Assembly: GCF_013407855.1 (NCBI RefSeq)
Contig: NZ_JACBZH010000001.1
Coordinates: 1,302,001-1,366,000 of the forward strand
DNA length: 64,000 nt
Source: Actinopolymorpha rutila
GTDB taxonomy: Bacteria; Actinomycetota; Actinomycetes; Propionibacteriales; Actinopolymorphaceae
Direction of reading: 5' to 3'
In this document: piece after piece, positions 15,158-23,470 of the stretch
Position numbering within the stretch: the stretch's first letter is position 1
Layout: every line of letters begins with the position of its first letter
Made by a program: the position numbers and the translations under genes
The notes under the pieces: model-generated
Database searches by the model: none
Told to the model about the DNA's origin: nothing
The model's input: only the letters and a program-made list of their open reading frames with translations

Positions 15158-17092
15158 ATGGTCACGCGCAGGCGACTGCTGGCCAACGGCGTGGCCGCGA
15201 GCGCGCCGTTCGCCCTTCCTGGGTTGACGGGAAGGGCGCGGGCCCACCGACGACCTCACACGGTGCCGTCGTCGGACCCGTGCTCGATCCCGAAGTACGT
15301 CACGCCGTTGGTGATCCTGCCCGCGATGCCCACCGTCGCGCCCGGGCGCCCGGACGGCGTGGATCGCTACCTGATCGGTGTCCGGCAGTTCCGTCAGCAG
15401 ATCCTGCCGCCCGGCCTGCCCGCCACCACGGTGTGGGGCTACGGCTCGGTGCGGCATCCGCGGACGTTCCACTGTCCGTCGTTCACCATCGAGGCCCGGG
15501 TCGACCGCCCCGTCCGGGTCACCTGGGTCAACCAGCTCGTCGACCGCGCCGGCCGGTACCTACCGCACCTGCTGGCGGTGGATCCCACGTTGCACTGGGC
15601 GAATCCTCCCGGCGGCGTGGCCGGTCGCGACTCCGTCCCCGACTTCGGGTGCACGCCGGGTCGCTACCGCGGACCGGTGCCGATCGTGACGCACCTGCAC
15701 GGAGGGCACACCGCAGAGGAGAGCGACGGCTACCCGGAGGCGTGGTTCCTGCCGGACGCCCGCGACCTTCCCCGCGGGTACGCCACGGAGGGCAGCTTCT
15801 ACCCGGAGTTCCGGGAGAAGTTCGAACAGCGGTACGGCATCCGGTGGCGGCCCGGCACCGCGACGTTCCGGTACGGCAACGACCAGAGGGCGACCACCTT
15901 GTGGTTCCACGACCATGCCCTGGGCATGACGCGGGTGAACGTCTACGCCGGCCCGGCGGGCTTCTACCTGCTGCGCGGCGGTGAGGCCGACCTGCCGCCC
16001 GGCGTGCTGCCGGGTCCGGCGCCCGCGCTCGGGGACCGGCCGGGCACGGCGTACCACGAGATCCCGATAGCAGTGCAGGACCGCTCGTTCACCGCGGACG
16101 GCGCGCTGTCCTATCCCGCGAGCCGGGCCGACTTCGACGGGTATCCGGGACCGTACAGCCCCGTGACAGACGTACCGCCGATCTGGAACCCGGAAGTGTT
16201 CGGCACCACGATCGTCGTCAACGGCCGGACGTGGCCGGTGCTCGAGGTCGAGCGCCGGAGGTATCGACTGAGGCTGCTGAACGGCTGCGGATCGCGCTTC
16301 CTGATCCTGCGGATCGCGTGCCGGCCGACCAGCGGGCCGGACGACGTGGCGCTTCCGCTGTGGCAGATCGGCAGCGAGGGTGGCTTCCTGCCCCGGCCGG
16401 TGCTCCGTGAGCACGCGGTGATGGCTCCGGCCCAGCGGGTGGACGCGATCGTCGACTTCGGCGACGCGCCCGAGGGAACCGTGCTCTACCTGCGCAACGA
16501 CGGGCCCGACGAGCCGTACCAGGGCGGTGAACCGGGAACGCAGTTCGAACCCGCGAATCGCGCGACCACCGGCCAGGTGACGAAGTTCGTCGTACGGGCA
16601 CGGGTGGGCGAGGACACCAGCGTGCCTCCGGAGGATCTCGTGCTACCGCCGTGTCCACCGCTCGGGCCGGCGGTGAAGGTGCGCCCGCTCGCGCTCCTCG
16701 AACAGGAGTCCGAGCTGCCCGACGGCCCGGTCGCCGCACTGCTCGGAACGATCGGACCGGACGGGACGCCGACCGCGGAGCGGTGGTCCGCCCCGGTGAC
16801 CGAGACGCCGAAGCTCGGGTCGACCGAGATCTGGGAGTTCCACAACGCCACCGAGGACGCCCATCCCATCCACGTCCACCAGGTGCAGTTCCAGGTCGTC
16901 GGGCGTGGTCCGGACGGCACCGCCCCGCCGTTCGACGGCGAGGCCGGCCACCAGGACACGGTCGTCGCACTTCCCGGGGACGTCACCCGGATCAGGGCGC
17001 GGTTCGACCTGCCGGGACGCTACGTCTGGCACTGCCACATCGTCGAGCACGAGGACAACGAGATGATGCGCCCGTTCCAGGTGGTTCGGTGA
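15158..17092 (+). CDS. Tat-exported multicopper oxidase (CotA/bilirubin-oxidase-like)
   Basis: About 644 residues. The N-terminus TRRRLLANGVAASAPFALPG is a twin-arginine signal. All four copper-ligand motifs are visible: HLHGGH, WFHDHALG, HPIHVHQVQF and the C-terminal HCHIVEHEDNEMM, the last with methionine at the type-1 axial position. Arrangement and the long IWNPEVFGTTIVVNGRTWP segment resemble CotA laccases and bilirubin oxidases. It would oxidise phenolics, metals or pigments outside the membrane with O2. The ATG abuts a 30-bp palindrome and has no visible ribosome site; a later start would destroy the signal peptide. Confidence 0.88.
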   Translation: MVTRRRLLANGVAASAPFALPGLTGRARAHRRPHTVPSSDPCSIPKYVTPLVILPAMPTVAPGRPDGVDRYLIGVRQFRQQILPPGLPATTVWGYGSVRHPRTFHCPSFTIEARVDRPVRVTWVNQLVDRAGRYLPHLLAVDPTLHWANPPGGVAGRDSVPDFGCTPGRYRGPVPIVTHLHGGHTAEESDGYPEAWFLPDARDLPRGYATEGSFYPEFREKFEQRYGIRWRPGTATFRYGNDQRATTLWFHDHALGMTRVNVYAGPAGFYLLRGGEADLPPGVLPGPAPALGDRPGTAYHEIPIAVQDRSFTADGALSYPASRADFDGYPGPYSPVTDVPPIWNPEVFGTTIVVNGRTWPVLEVERRRYRLRLLNGCGSRFLILRIACRPTSGPDDVALPLWQIGSEGGFLPRPVLREHAVMAPAQRVDAIVDFGDAPEGTVLYLRNDGPDEPYQGGEPGTQFEPANRATTGQVTKFVVRARVGEDTSVPPEDLVLPPCPPLGPAVKVRPLALLEQESELPDGPVAALLGTIGPDGTPTAERWSAPVTETPKLGSTEIWEFHNATEDAHPIHVHQVQFQVVGRGPDGTAPPFDGEAGHQDTVVALPGDVTRIRARFDLPGRYVWHCHIVEHEDNEMMRPFQVVR

Positions 17093-17126
17093 GGAACGTC
17101 CGGGTCCTGCGGGCTGAACGGGGTGG

Positions 17127-17819
17127 TCACACCTCCCGGCCGGCGGCGAGCAGCAGTTGGTGTGCCCTGCGCGCGGCCCGCGCGGCCCGGTGGGAGGACG
17201 GCTCGTCGACGGGGACCTCCTCCATCCCGACGGCGAGTGCCCGGACCGCCTCGGTGAGCGCCTGCAGGTGGCGTTCGAGGTCTGCCAACCTGTCGTTGAC
17301 AGCGGTGTCGACGCGGTTGCGCTGACTGGGCACGCGTTCGCCGCCACCCTGCTCGCCCCGGCCGGCGGCCCGTCCGTCACCGCCGGGCGTGCGGTCGGGA
17401 TCGGGTTCGAGCAACGCCCGCAGGCGGATCGGCAGGTTCGCGAACGTCGTGTCCAGCTGGCCGGGGGAGAACTGCCCGCGCATAGCCACGCTCACCGCGG
17501 CGGCCACGTTGTGCACCTCGCCGAGCGGGATCATCGCCTCGTGCGCGAAGCGTTCGGCGGTCTCCTCCGCGTCCGCCTTCGTCGGCACCCGGCTGGGCGA
17601 CCACCCGTCGTAGAAGACGCCCCGCAGGAGTTCGGGAAGCTGGGCGGCCAGGTGCGCGGCACTTTCCACCGTGAGCCGGTCCCGGACGCAGTGCAGCCAG
17701 GTTCGTACCGCGCGGAAGGTGAACTCCGGGTCGTCGCTGCCCAGCTCCTGGGCGACGGTGTGCAGCCAGGCGTGGGTGGTGTTCTCCGCACGGGCCAGGG
17801 CGTGTGGGCGGATCGTCAT
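17127..17819 (-). CDS. DUF2267 domain protein
   Basis: About 230 residues; GGAGGCG precedes the ATG at 17819. The first 140 residues match the DUF2267 pattern (FTFRAVRTWLHCVRDRLTVESAAHLAAQLPELLRGVFYDGWSPSRVPTKADAEETAERFAHEA), often found with stress genes but without known activity. The Gly/Arg-rich linker is followed by a helical C-terminus (DRLADLERHLQALTEAVRALAVGM) that may form a short coiled coil. Predicted cytoplasmic. The upstream 390 bp hold a TPP riboswitch on the opposite strand. Confidence 0.82.
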   Translation of the reverse strand: MTIRPHALARAENTTHAWLHTVAQELGSDDPEFTFRAVRTWLHCVRDRLTVESAAHLAAQLPELLRGVFYDGWSPSRVPTKADAEETAERFAHEAMIPLGEVHNVAAAVSVAMRGQFSPGQLDTTFANLPIRLRALLEPDPDRTPGGDGRAAGRGEQGGGERVPSQRNRVDTAVNDRLADLERHLQALTEAVRALAVGMEEVPVDEPSSHRAARAARRAHQLLLAAGREV

Positions 17820-18014
17820 CGTCGCCTCCGGGGAAACGTGCCGGCACTCTGGTGGTCTCCCTCCACGCTCGACGACGGGCCACCACGGGCCAAGGGGCGA
17901 ACGGCCCGGCCGGACGGCCCGGTCTGTGGGATGTCCGGCGTACGGGCCGATGGGGACCTTGTGCCCTACGCGGCTCGCGGGCGACGCGAGAGTTTTGCAA
18001 CAAGGCCTGTGGAG

Positions 18015-18115
18015 CAAGCGAGGGAGCCCGAAAGGGCTGAGAGGCCCGGACGATCGAGAGATCGCCTGGACGACCCCCAGCTACCTGATCCGGACAATGC
18101 CGGCGAAGGGAAATT
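18015..18115 (+). promoter_or_regulatory. TPP (thi-box) riboswitch, orphan
   Basis: The plus strand carries the conserved thi-box elements in order: P3 hairpin GCCCGAAAGGGC running into CTGAGA (18037-18042), a variable hairpin CGATCgagaGATCG, then ACCTGATCCGG (18083-18093), CAATGCCGG and CGAAGGGA ending at 18111. This matches actinobacterial thiC/thiamine-transporter riboswitches almost base for base. Downstream, however, there is no start codon with a ribosome site and no thiamine gene; only the convergent DUF4118 gene (ending at 18208) follows. The aptamer is therefore either a relic of a lost gene or controls an unrecognised or antisense transcript. Confidence 0.9.
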
Positions 18116-18207
18116 GTTCTACAGGTCTCCAACTGCGCCCGGCTCCGCGCCCGGCCCGCCGGGGCGCCGATCGCGCGCCCGTCCCGATTGTGCCGCGTCC
18201 GCGCCCG

Positions 18208-18975
18208 TCACGATTGGGTGCTCGGCCTGGACAGCGCCGCGCCGAGCTGACTGGCGAGGGTGGCCGCCACCTGCCGCTGCTCCAGCGTCGGATGCACCAC
18301 CTCGGTGGCCGCGACGAGCAGGAACCTGCCGTGTACGACACCGCCGCTGCGGACGACGAGCGCCGTCTCCGCGTCGGTCGGCAGGCCGTACCTGTCGACG
18401 TCCAGCGGCCGGCCGTGCCGGGTCACGTGGCCGTCGCTGTCCATCGTCGCCAGCCCGTCCTCACCGTTCGCGCCGGAACGCTCGAAGCGGCAGTCGTCTA
18501 TCCGCAGGACGTCGGTGATCTGGTTCGCGACGTGCGAGGTGAGCGAGTCCGGTGACTCCCGGCCGGCGGCGACCGCGGCGGACGTACGCACCACGCCGGA
18601 CAGGTATCCCTCCTGCCGGCTGGCGCGCGCCTGCTGGCGGCGTCCCCAGTGGGCGATCTCGGAGACCGCGACGCCGACGATGACCAGGAGTACGGCGGTC
18701 TCCACGTCCTCCCGGTTGGCGATGGTGAGCTGGTGGTACGGGCGGGTGAGGAAGAAGTCGAACCACACCGCGCTGGAGACCGCGGCGACGACCCCGGCCC
18801 ATCGGACGCCGGTGGAGGCCGCGGCGACGATCAGCAGCACCAGGGCCAGGGCGACGTCGGTGTTGGCGACGCTCTCCCGGAACGGCGCCAGCGCCGCACA
18901 GGCGACCAGCGGAAGCACGGCGGCCACGACACCCACCCAGGTGCGGTGTGCCTGCAGGAACGTCTCCGCGCGCAT
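18208..18975 (-). CDS. DUF4118 membrane sensor-like protein without kinase domain
   Basis: About 255 residues. Residues 10-110 form a KdpD-type four-helix DUF4118 region (VGVVAAVLPLVACAALAPF, VALALVLLIVAAASTGVRWAGVVAAVSSAVWFDFFLTRPYHQLTI, VETAVLLVIVGVAVSEIA). The C-terminal 140 residues look GAF-like (VANQITDVLRIDDCRFERSG, VDRYGLPTDAETALVVRSGGVVHGRFLLVA). There is no histidine-kinase H-box or ATPase module, so it is an input-only protein, or it partners with a kinase encoded elsewhere. ATG 18975 is chosen as the start before the first helix. Confidence 0.8.
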   Translation of the reverse strand: MRAETFLQAHRTWVGVVAAVLPLVACAALAPFRESVANTDVALALVLLIVAAASTGVRWAGVVAAVSSAVWFDFFLTRPYHQLTIANREDVETAVLLVIVGVAVSEIAHWGRRQQARASRQEGYLSGVVRTSAAVAAGRESPDSLTSHVANQITDVLRIDDCRFERSGANGEDGLATMDSDGHVTRHGRPLDVDRYGLPTDAETALVVRSGGVVHGRFLLVAATEVVHPTLEQRQVAATLASQLGAALSRPSTQS

Positions 18976-19109
18976 GCCTCCATCAAACCGCTCCGGCCGC
19001 CTCCTCGTCGGCCCGTCGGCGACGCCGGTGGGACGCGGGTAATCTGCCCCGTGACGGGCGGCCCCGAGCTGATTTCGCCGGGTTCGCACCTCGGCGAGGG
19101 GAGCAGGGG

Positions 19110-20207
19110 ATGACCGAAGTGGCGGCTTTCGGGATCGTCGGCGGCGCCGGCTTCCGGGCGCAGTACTTCCTGCGGATCGCCCGGGCGCTGCCCGAACGGT
19201 TCCGGGTGGCCGGGCTGGTGGTGCGCGACGCCGAGCGCGGGCGGGAGATGGAACGCCGTTGGGACGTCCCGACGTTTCGTACCCTCGACGACTTCCTGGC
19301 CGCCGGTGCGCATCCCGACTTCGTGGTGGTGTCCGTGCCCGCGGCGGCCGGCGCCGACTACATCCGCGACCTCGCCGGGCGCGGCGTACCCGTCCTGGCC
19401 GAGACCCCACCTGCGCCCGACCTCGACGAACTGCGCCGGTTGTACGCCGACCTCGCCGGGACCGGCGCCCGGGTCCAGGTGGCCGAGCAGTACCACCTGC
19501 ACCCGCTCAACCAGGCGCGGCTGGCGCTGGTCCGTGAGGGCCGGTTGGGCCCGGTCACCCAGGCCACCGTGTCGTTCTCGCACCTCTACCACGCCGTCAG
19601 CCTGCTCCGCCTCTTCCTCGGTGTCGGGTACGACGACGCGGTGATCCGCGGCATGCGGTTCGAGTCGCCGTGGGTGGCCGGGCCGACCCGCGAGGGCCCG
19701 CCGCGCGAGGACGTCCTGGTCACCTCCGAGCGCGACCTCGCCTGGCTGGACTTCGGCGACCGGCTCGGCTGTTACGACTTCACCGCCAACCAGCACCGGT
19801 CCTGGATCAGGTCCAACCACGTGTCGGTGCGCGGCCACCGCGGTGAGATCTTCGACCGACGGGTCCGGATCCAGGAGCCGTCCGGCACCGCGCTGGACTT
19901 CGAGCTCACCCGGGTCAACCGCGGGGAGTGGGAGAACGCCGAGGGCTACTTCCTGCATGGCATCATGGCCGGTGACCGTTGGGTCTACCAGAACCCGTTC
20001 GCGCCGGCCCGGTTGTACGACGACGAGATCGCCATCGCCACCTGCCTGGCGAGGATGGCCGAGCACGCGGCGGGCGGCCCGGGCTTCTACGGGCTGGCGC
20101 AGGCCTGCCAGGACCACTATCTCGGCATGATGATCGCCCAGGCCGTGCGTACCGGCGAGACCGTCCGCACCGAGCGCCAACCCTGGGCGCCCACGTCCGG
20201 GGGGTAG
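19110..20207 (+). CDS. Gfo/Idh/MocA family oxidoreductase
   Basis: About 365 residues; GGGGAGCAGGGG leads into ATG 19110. The N-terminal Rossmann fold reads GIVGGAGFRAQYFLRIARAL, followed by FVVVSVPAAAGADYIRDLAGRGVPVLAETPPAPDLDELRRL. The second motif usually reads EKP; here it is AETPPA, so the canonical lysine of the EKP catalytic motif is absent. QVAEQYHLHPLNQARLALVREGRLGPV begins the alpha/beta C-terminal domain. NAD(P)-dependent sugar or inositol dehydrogenase chemistry is usual, but the missing lysine leaves activity doubtful. Confidence 0.85.
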   Translation: MTEVAAFGIVGGAGFRAQYFLRIARALPERFRVAGLVVRDAERGREMERRWDVPTFRTLDDFLAAGAHPDFVVVSVPAAAGADYIRDLAGRGVPVLAETPPAPDLDELRRLYADLAGTGARVQVAEQYHLHPLNQARLALVREGRLGPVTQATVSFSHLYHAVSLLRLFLGVGYDDAVIRGMRFESPWVAGPTREGPPREDVLVTSERDLAWLDFGDRLGCYDFTANQHRSWIRSNHVSVRGHRGEIFDRRVRIQEPSGTALDFELTRVNRGEWENAEGYFLHGIMAGDRWVYQNPFAPARLYDDEIAIATCLARMAEHAAGGPGFYGLAQACQDHYLGMMIAQAVRTGETVRTERQPWAPTSGG

Positions 20208-20251
20208 AGCGGTGCCTCAGGGGTAGACGACCTTCGGCTGGACATTCGCCC

Positions 20252-20302
20252 CGACATCCGACCCGACATCCGACCTCGACATCCGACCTCGACATCCGAC
20301 CT
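20252..20302. repeat. 12/13-bp tandem repeat upstream of ku
   Basis: One 12-bp and three 13-bp copies of CGACATCCGACCT lie head to tail at 20252-20302, with a partial copy before them. They end 31 bp before the Ku start codon, inside the presumed leader or promoter. Confidence 0.85.
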
Positions 20303-20332
20303 CGAACTCCACACGGCACTGAGGTGAACGAC

Positions 20333-21424
20333 ATGGCACGTCCGATTTGGAACGGATCGCTGAGCTTCGGGCTGGTGAACGTCCCGGTGAGGCTGCTGAG
20401 CGCGACCGAGCAGAAGGACGTGTCCTTCCACCAGCGCGAGGCCGGCTCGAACGCCCGGGTGCGCTACAAGCGCGTCGCGGAGGGCACCGACCGCGAGGTC
20501 GAGTACAAGGACGTGGTGAAGGGGTACGAGCTGCCCGGCGACAAGTTCGTCACGCTGACCAAGGAGGAGGTCGACTCGGCCAGCCTGGGCAGGTCCCGTT
20601 CGCTGGAGATCACCGACTTCGTCGACCTCGCCGAGATCGATCCCGTCTACTTCGAGAAGAGCTACTACCTCGCCCCGCGGGAGGAGAGCGCACACGAGGC
20701 GTACGCCCTGCTGCGCGACGCGATGGAACAGTCCGGCCTGGCCGGGGTGGGCTCGTTCGTGATGCGCGGCAAGGAGTACCTCTCGGTGATCCGGCCCTGG
20801 AAGCAGGTGCTGGTGCTGGAGACGCTGCTGTTCGCCGACGAGGTTCGCGACCCGCAGGAGGTGGTCGACACCCTGCCCTCGAGCAGCCGGAGCAACTCGC
20901 GCGAGGTCAAGGCCGCGGTCAACCTGATCGAGCAGCTCACCACGCCGTGGAAGCCGGAGCAGTACCACGACACCTACCGCGAACGCCTGCTCGGCATCGT
21001 GAAGGACAAGGCCAAGGGCAAGGAGATCGAGGTCGAGGAGTACGAGCCGGAGGAGAGCAACGTCGTCGACCTGATGGACGCGTTGCGCCGCAGCGTCGAC
21101 GAGGCCCGGAGCGGCCGGTCCGGGCGCGCGGGGTCGGGGGGTTCGGGTTCGGGGGCCAAGAAGGCCGCGAAGTCGGCCGGTGCGAAGAAGGCCGCCAAGG
21201 CAACGAAGTCGGCGGCCGGCGCGAAGAAGGCAGCGAAGTCCGGGGGTGGCCGGTCGGGTACGCGGAAGGCGGCGGGCAACGGCTCGGACGGGCGCTCCCG
21301 GTCGGCCGACGTCGCCGAGCTCAGCAAGCAGGACCTGTACGACCGCGCCACCAAGCTCGGCATCGAGGGCCGGTCGAAGATGACCAGAGCCCAACTGCAG
21401 AAGGCGGTCCAGAAGGCCTCCTGA
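20333..21424 (+). CDS. ku: Ku protein (non-homologous end joining)
   Basis: About 363 residues from ATG 20333 behind GAGGTGA. The bacterial Ku core starts MARPIWNGSLSFGLVNVPVRL and continues through YFEKSYYLAP, GVGSFVMRGKEYLSVIRPW and YRERLLGIVKDKAKGKEIEVEE. It forms a homodimeric ring on DNA ends and recruits LigD. After residue 260 there is a Lys/Ala-rich extension (repeats of AKKAAK), and the last 40 residues, LSKQDLYDRATKLGIEGRSKMTRAQLQKAVQKA, form a SAP/Rho-N-like helix-extended-helix module. Extended Lys-rich tails are known for some actinobacterial Ku proteins and aid DNA binding. No LigD gene lies in the window. Confidence 0.95.
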   Translation: MARPIWNGSLSFGLVNVPVRLLSATEQKDVSFHQREAGSNARVRYKRVAEGTDREVEYKDVVKGYELPGDKFVTLTKEEVDSASLGRSRSLEITDFVDLAEIDPVYFEKSYYLAPREESAHEAYALLRDAMEQSGLAGVGSFVMRGKEYLSVIRPWKQVLVLETLLFADEVRDPQEVVDTLPSSSRSNSREVKAAVNLIEQLTTPWKPEQYHDTYRERLLGIVKDKAKGKEIEVEEYEPEESNVVDLMDALRRSVDEARSGRSGRAGSGGSGSGAKKAAKSAGAKKAAKATKSAAGAKKAAKSGGGRSGTRKAAGNGSDGRSRSADVAELSKQDLYDRATKLGIEGRSKMTRAQLQKAVQKAS

Positions 21425-21450
21425 GACCTGCACACCCGCACACCTGCACG

Positions 21451-21495
21451 CCGAACGCCCCGCTCGTGGACGGCCACGGGCGGGGCGTTCGGTTT
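21451..21495. terminator. Strong hairpin terminator between convergent ku and flavin reductase genes
   Basis: Arms CCGAACGCCCCGC (21451-21463) and GCGGGGCGTTCGG (21480-21492) pair perfectly over 13 bp with a 16-nt loop, followed by TTT on the plus strand. It lies 27 bp after the Ku stop and 17 bp before the end of the flavin reductase gene, so it may serve both. Confidence 0.85.
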
Positions 21496-21508
21496 CCGCG
21501 AGAGCTGC

Positions 21509-22057
21509 TCAGGCGGCGGGCGGCGTCCTCGGTGTCGTCGGCGGCGTCGTCGGCCCCACCGTGGCGTACGTCCCGGCGTGGTAGACCAGCGGCGCGTGCT
21601 GCCTGGTGGCCGCGGCGGTGACCTCGGCGACCACCAGGTGGTGGTCCCCGACCGGGTAGCGGTAGTCGATCCGTCCGCGCAGGTGGCCCGCGGCGTCGTC
21701 CAGCACGGGTTCGCCGGTGTGCAGCCGCGACCACCTGGTGGGGCTGCCGAACCGGTCGATGCCGCTGGTAGCGAACCTCGCCGCGAGGGTGTGGTCGTGT
21801 GCCCCGACGAAGTTGACCACCACACTTTCCGCGGCGGCGATGGTGGGCCAGCTCGAGGCGTTGGTGGACAGGGCGAACGACACCAGCGGCGGGTCGAGGG
21901 AGATCGACGCGAGCGACGTCGCGGTGAAGCCCACCGGGCCGAATCCCGCGTCCGCGGTGACGATGACGACGCCCGCGGCGTACCGGCGGAAGACCGCGCG
22001 GTAAAGGTCCGGGGTGATGCCGGTGGGTGCTTCCAGAGCTTCCAGGTAGGTGGTCAT
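21509..22057 (-). CDS. Flavin reductase (FMN-binding split-barrel) of the organosulfur operon
   Basis: About 182 residues; GGAGG six bases before ATG 22057. LYRAVFRRYAAGVVIVTADAGFGPVGFTATSLASISLDPPLVSFALSTNASSWPTI is the standard flavin-reductase-like domain that binds FMN, and GDHHLVVAEV marks the end of the barrel. It would supply reduced FMN to the monooxygenase encoded immediately upstream (21 bp gap). It is the last gene of the minus-strand sulfur operon. Confidence 0.88.
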   Translation of the reverse strand: MTTYLEALEAPTGITPDLYRAVFRRYAAGVVIVTADAGFGPVGFTATSLASISLDPPLVSFALSTNASSWPTIAAAESVVVNFVGAHDHTLAARFATSGIDRFGSPTRWSRLHTGEPVLDDAAGHLRGRIDYRYPVGDHHLVVAEVTAAATRQHAPLVYHAGTYATVGPTTPPTTPRTPPAA

Positions 22058-22078
22058 CAGGTCCTCCGTGACACCGGC

Positions 22079-23470
22079 TCAGGCGCCGAGCAGGTCGAGT
22101 TGGCGGTCCCCGTCGTGGTTCTGCTCGCGGTTTCGTTCGTGGTCCCGGGCGAAGACGCTGACCGGGCGGTCCAGGCCGTAGTGGTCGCGCAGGGTCGTTC
22201 CGGTGTACTCGGTACGGAAGAGCCCGCGCCGGCGCAGGATCGGCACCACGTGGTCGACGAACTCCGACAGTCCGCTCGGCAGCACCGCCGGCATCACGTT
22301 GAAGCCGTCGGCAGCATCCTTGGCGTGCCACTCCGCGAGCGCGTCGGCCACCAGCTCCGGCGTACCGCTGAACGTCCGGTGCCCGCGGCCGCCGCCGAGC
22401 CGGCCGATCAGCTGCCGTACGGTCAGCCGCTCCCGGCGGGCGAGGGTGACGATGAGGGTGTAGCGGCTCTTGGCGCCCTCGATCTCGTCCTCCTCGGGCA
22501 GGTCCGCCGGGAGTTCCCGGTCCAGCGGGAGGTCGTCGGGATCGACCCGGAGGGTGCGGGCCAGCTGCGCCCGGGCGTACTCCGGCACGATCAGCTGGTC
22601 CAGTTGCTCCTCGCGGGACCGGGCCTCGGCCTCGGTCGCGCCCAGGACGGGCACGATGCCGGGCAGGATCTTCACCGTGTCCGGGTCCCGCCCGGCGCGG
22701 GCCACCCGGGCCTTCAGGTCGGCGTAGAACGCCTGCGCGTCGGCGAGGGTCTGCTGCGCGGTGAACACCGCCTCGGCGTACTCCGCGGCGAGGTCCTTGC
22801 CGTCCTCGGACGACCCGGCCTGCACGAGGACCGGATGTCCCTGCGGCGAGCGGGGCAGGTTGAGTGGTCCACGTACGCGGAAGTGGGGCCCGGCGTGGTC
22901 GACGCGGTGAACGCGCGACGCGTCCGCCCACACTCCGCTCTCCTTGTCGGCAGGGGCCGCGTCGTCGTCCCAGCTGTCCCACAACCGCCGCGCCACGTCC
23001 AGGAACTCCGCCGCCCGGGCGTAACGGTCGTGGTGGCTCGGCAGTTCGTCCAGGCCGAAGTTGCGGGCCGCGTCCACCGAGGCGGTGGTCACGACGTTCC
23101 ATCCCGCCCGGCCGCCGCTCACGTGGTCGACCGAGGCGAACCGGCGGGCCAGGTTGTACGGGTCGTTGTAGGTGGTGGACGCGGTGGCGATCAGGCCGAT
23201 GCGTTCGGTCGCGGCGGCGATCGCGGTGAGCAGGACGGTCGGCTCCAGCGATCCGGACGGCCGCCGGCCCACGTCGCCGAACATGGCGGGGCTGTCGGCG
23301 AAGAAGACCGAGTCGAAGGTGCCCCGCTCGGCGATCCGGGCGAGCTCGCGGTAGTGCTCGACGTCGGTGTTGGCGTGGGGATTGCTCTCCGGCAGTCGCC
23401 ACGACGCCTCGTGGTGGCCGGTGCTCATGAGGAACGCGTTCAGGTGAAGGGGTTTGCGGGATGTGCTCAT
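22079..23470 (-). CDS. NtaA/DszA/SnaA-type FMN-dependent monooxygenase (LLM class)
   Basis: 463 residues; the ATG overlaps the upstream ATPase stop (ATGA). The sequence LHLNAFLMSTGHHEASWR, FDSVFFADSPAMFGD, TYNDPYNLARRFASVDHVSGGRAGWNVVTT and QAGSSEDGKDLAAEYAEAVFTAQQ is diagnostic of the two-component flavin monooxygenases that desulfurise or oxidise organosulfur and amine compounds (DszA, SnaA, NtaA, DmoA). With the flavin reductase next to it and a sulfonate-type ABC transporter, the natural job is probably cleavage of an imported organosulfur compound for sulfur supply. The precise substrate is not visible. Confidence 0.9.
   Translation of the reverse strand: MSTSRKPLHLNAFLMSTGHHEASWRLPESNPHANTDVEHYRELARIAERGTFDSVFFADSPAMFGDVGRRPSGSLEPTVLLTAIAAATERIGLIATASTTYNDPYNLARRFASVDHVSGGRAGWNVVTTASVDAARNFGLDELPSHHDRYARAAEFLDVARRLWDSWDDDAAPADKESGVWADASRVHRVDHAGPHFRVRGPLNLPRSPQGHPVLVQAGSSEDGKDLAAEYAEAVFTAQQTLADAQAFYADLKARVARAGRDPDTVKILPGIVPVLGATEAEARSREEQLDQLIVPEYARAQLARTLRVDPDDLPLDRELPADLPEEDEIEGAKSRYTLIVTLARRERLTVRQLIGRLGGGRGHRTFSGTPELVADALAEWHAKDAADGFNVMPAVLPSGLSEFVDHVVPILRRRGLFRTEYTGTTLRDHYGLDRPVSVFARDHERNREQNHDGDRQLDLLGA

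Noticed and set aside
20252-20302. CRISPR or iteron array before ku
   Set aside because: Units are directly abutting 12-13-mers with no spacers, and there is no replication gene nearby.
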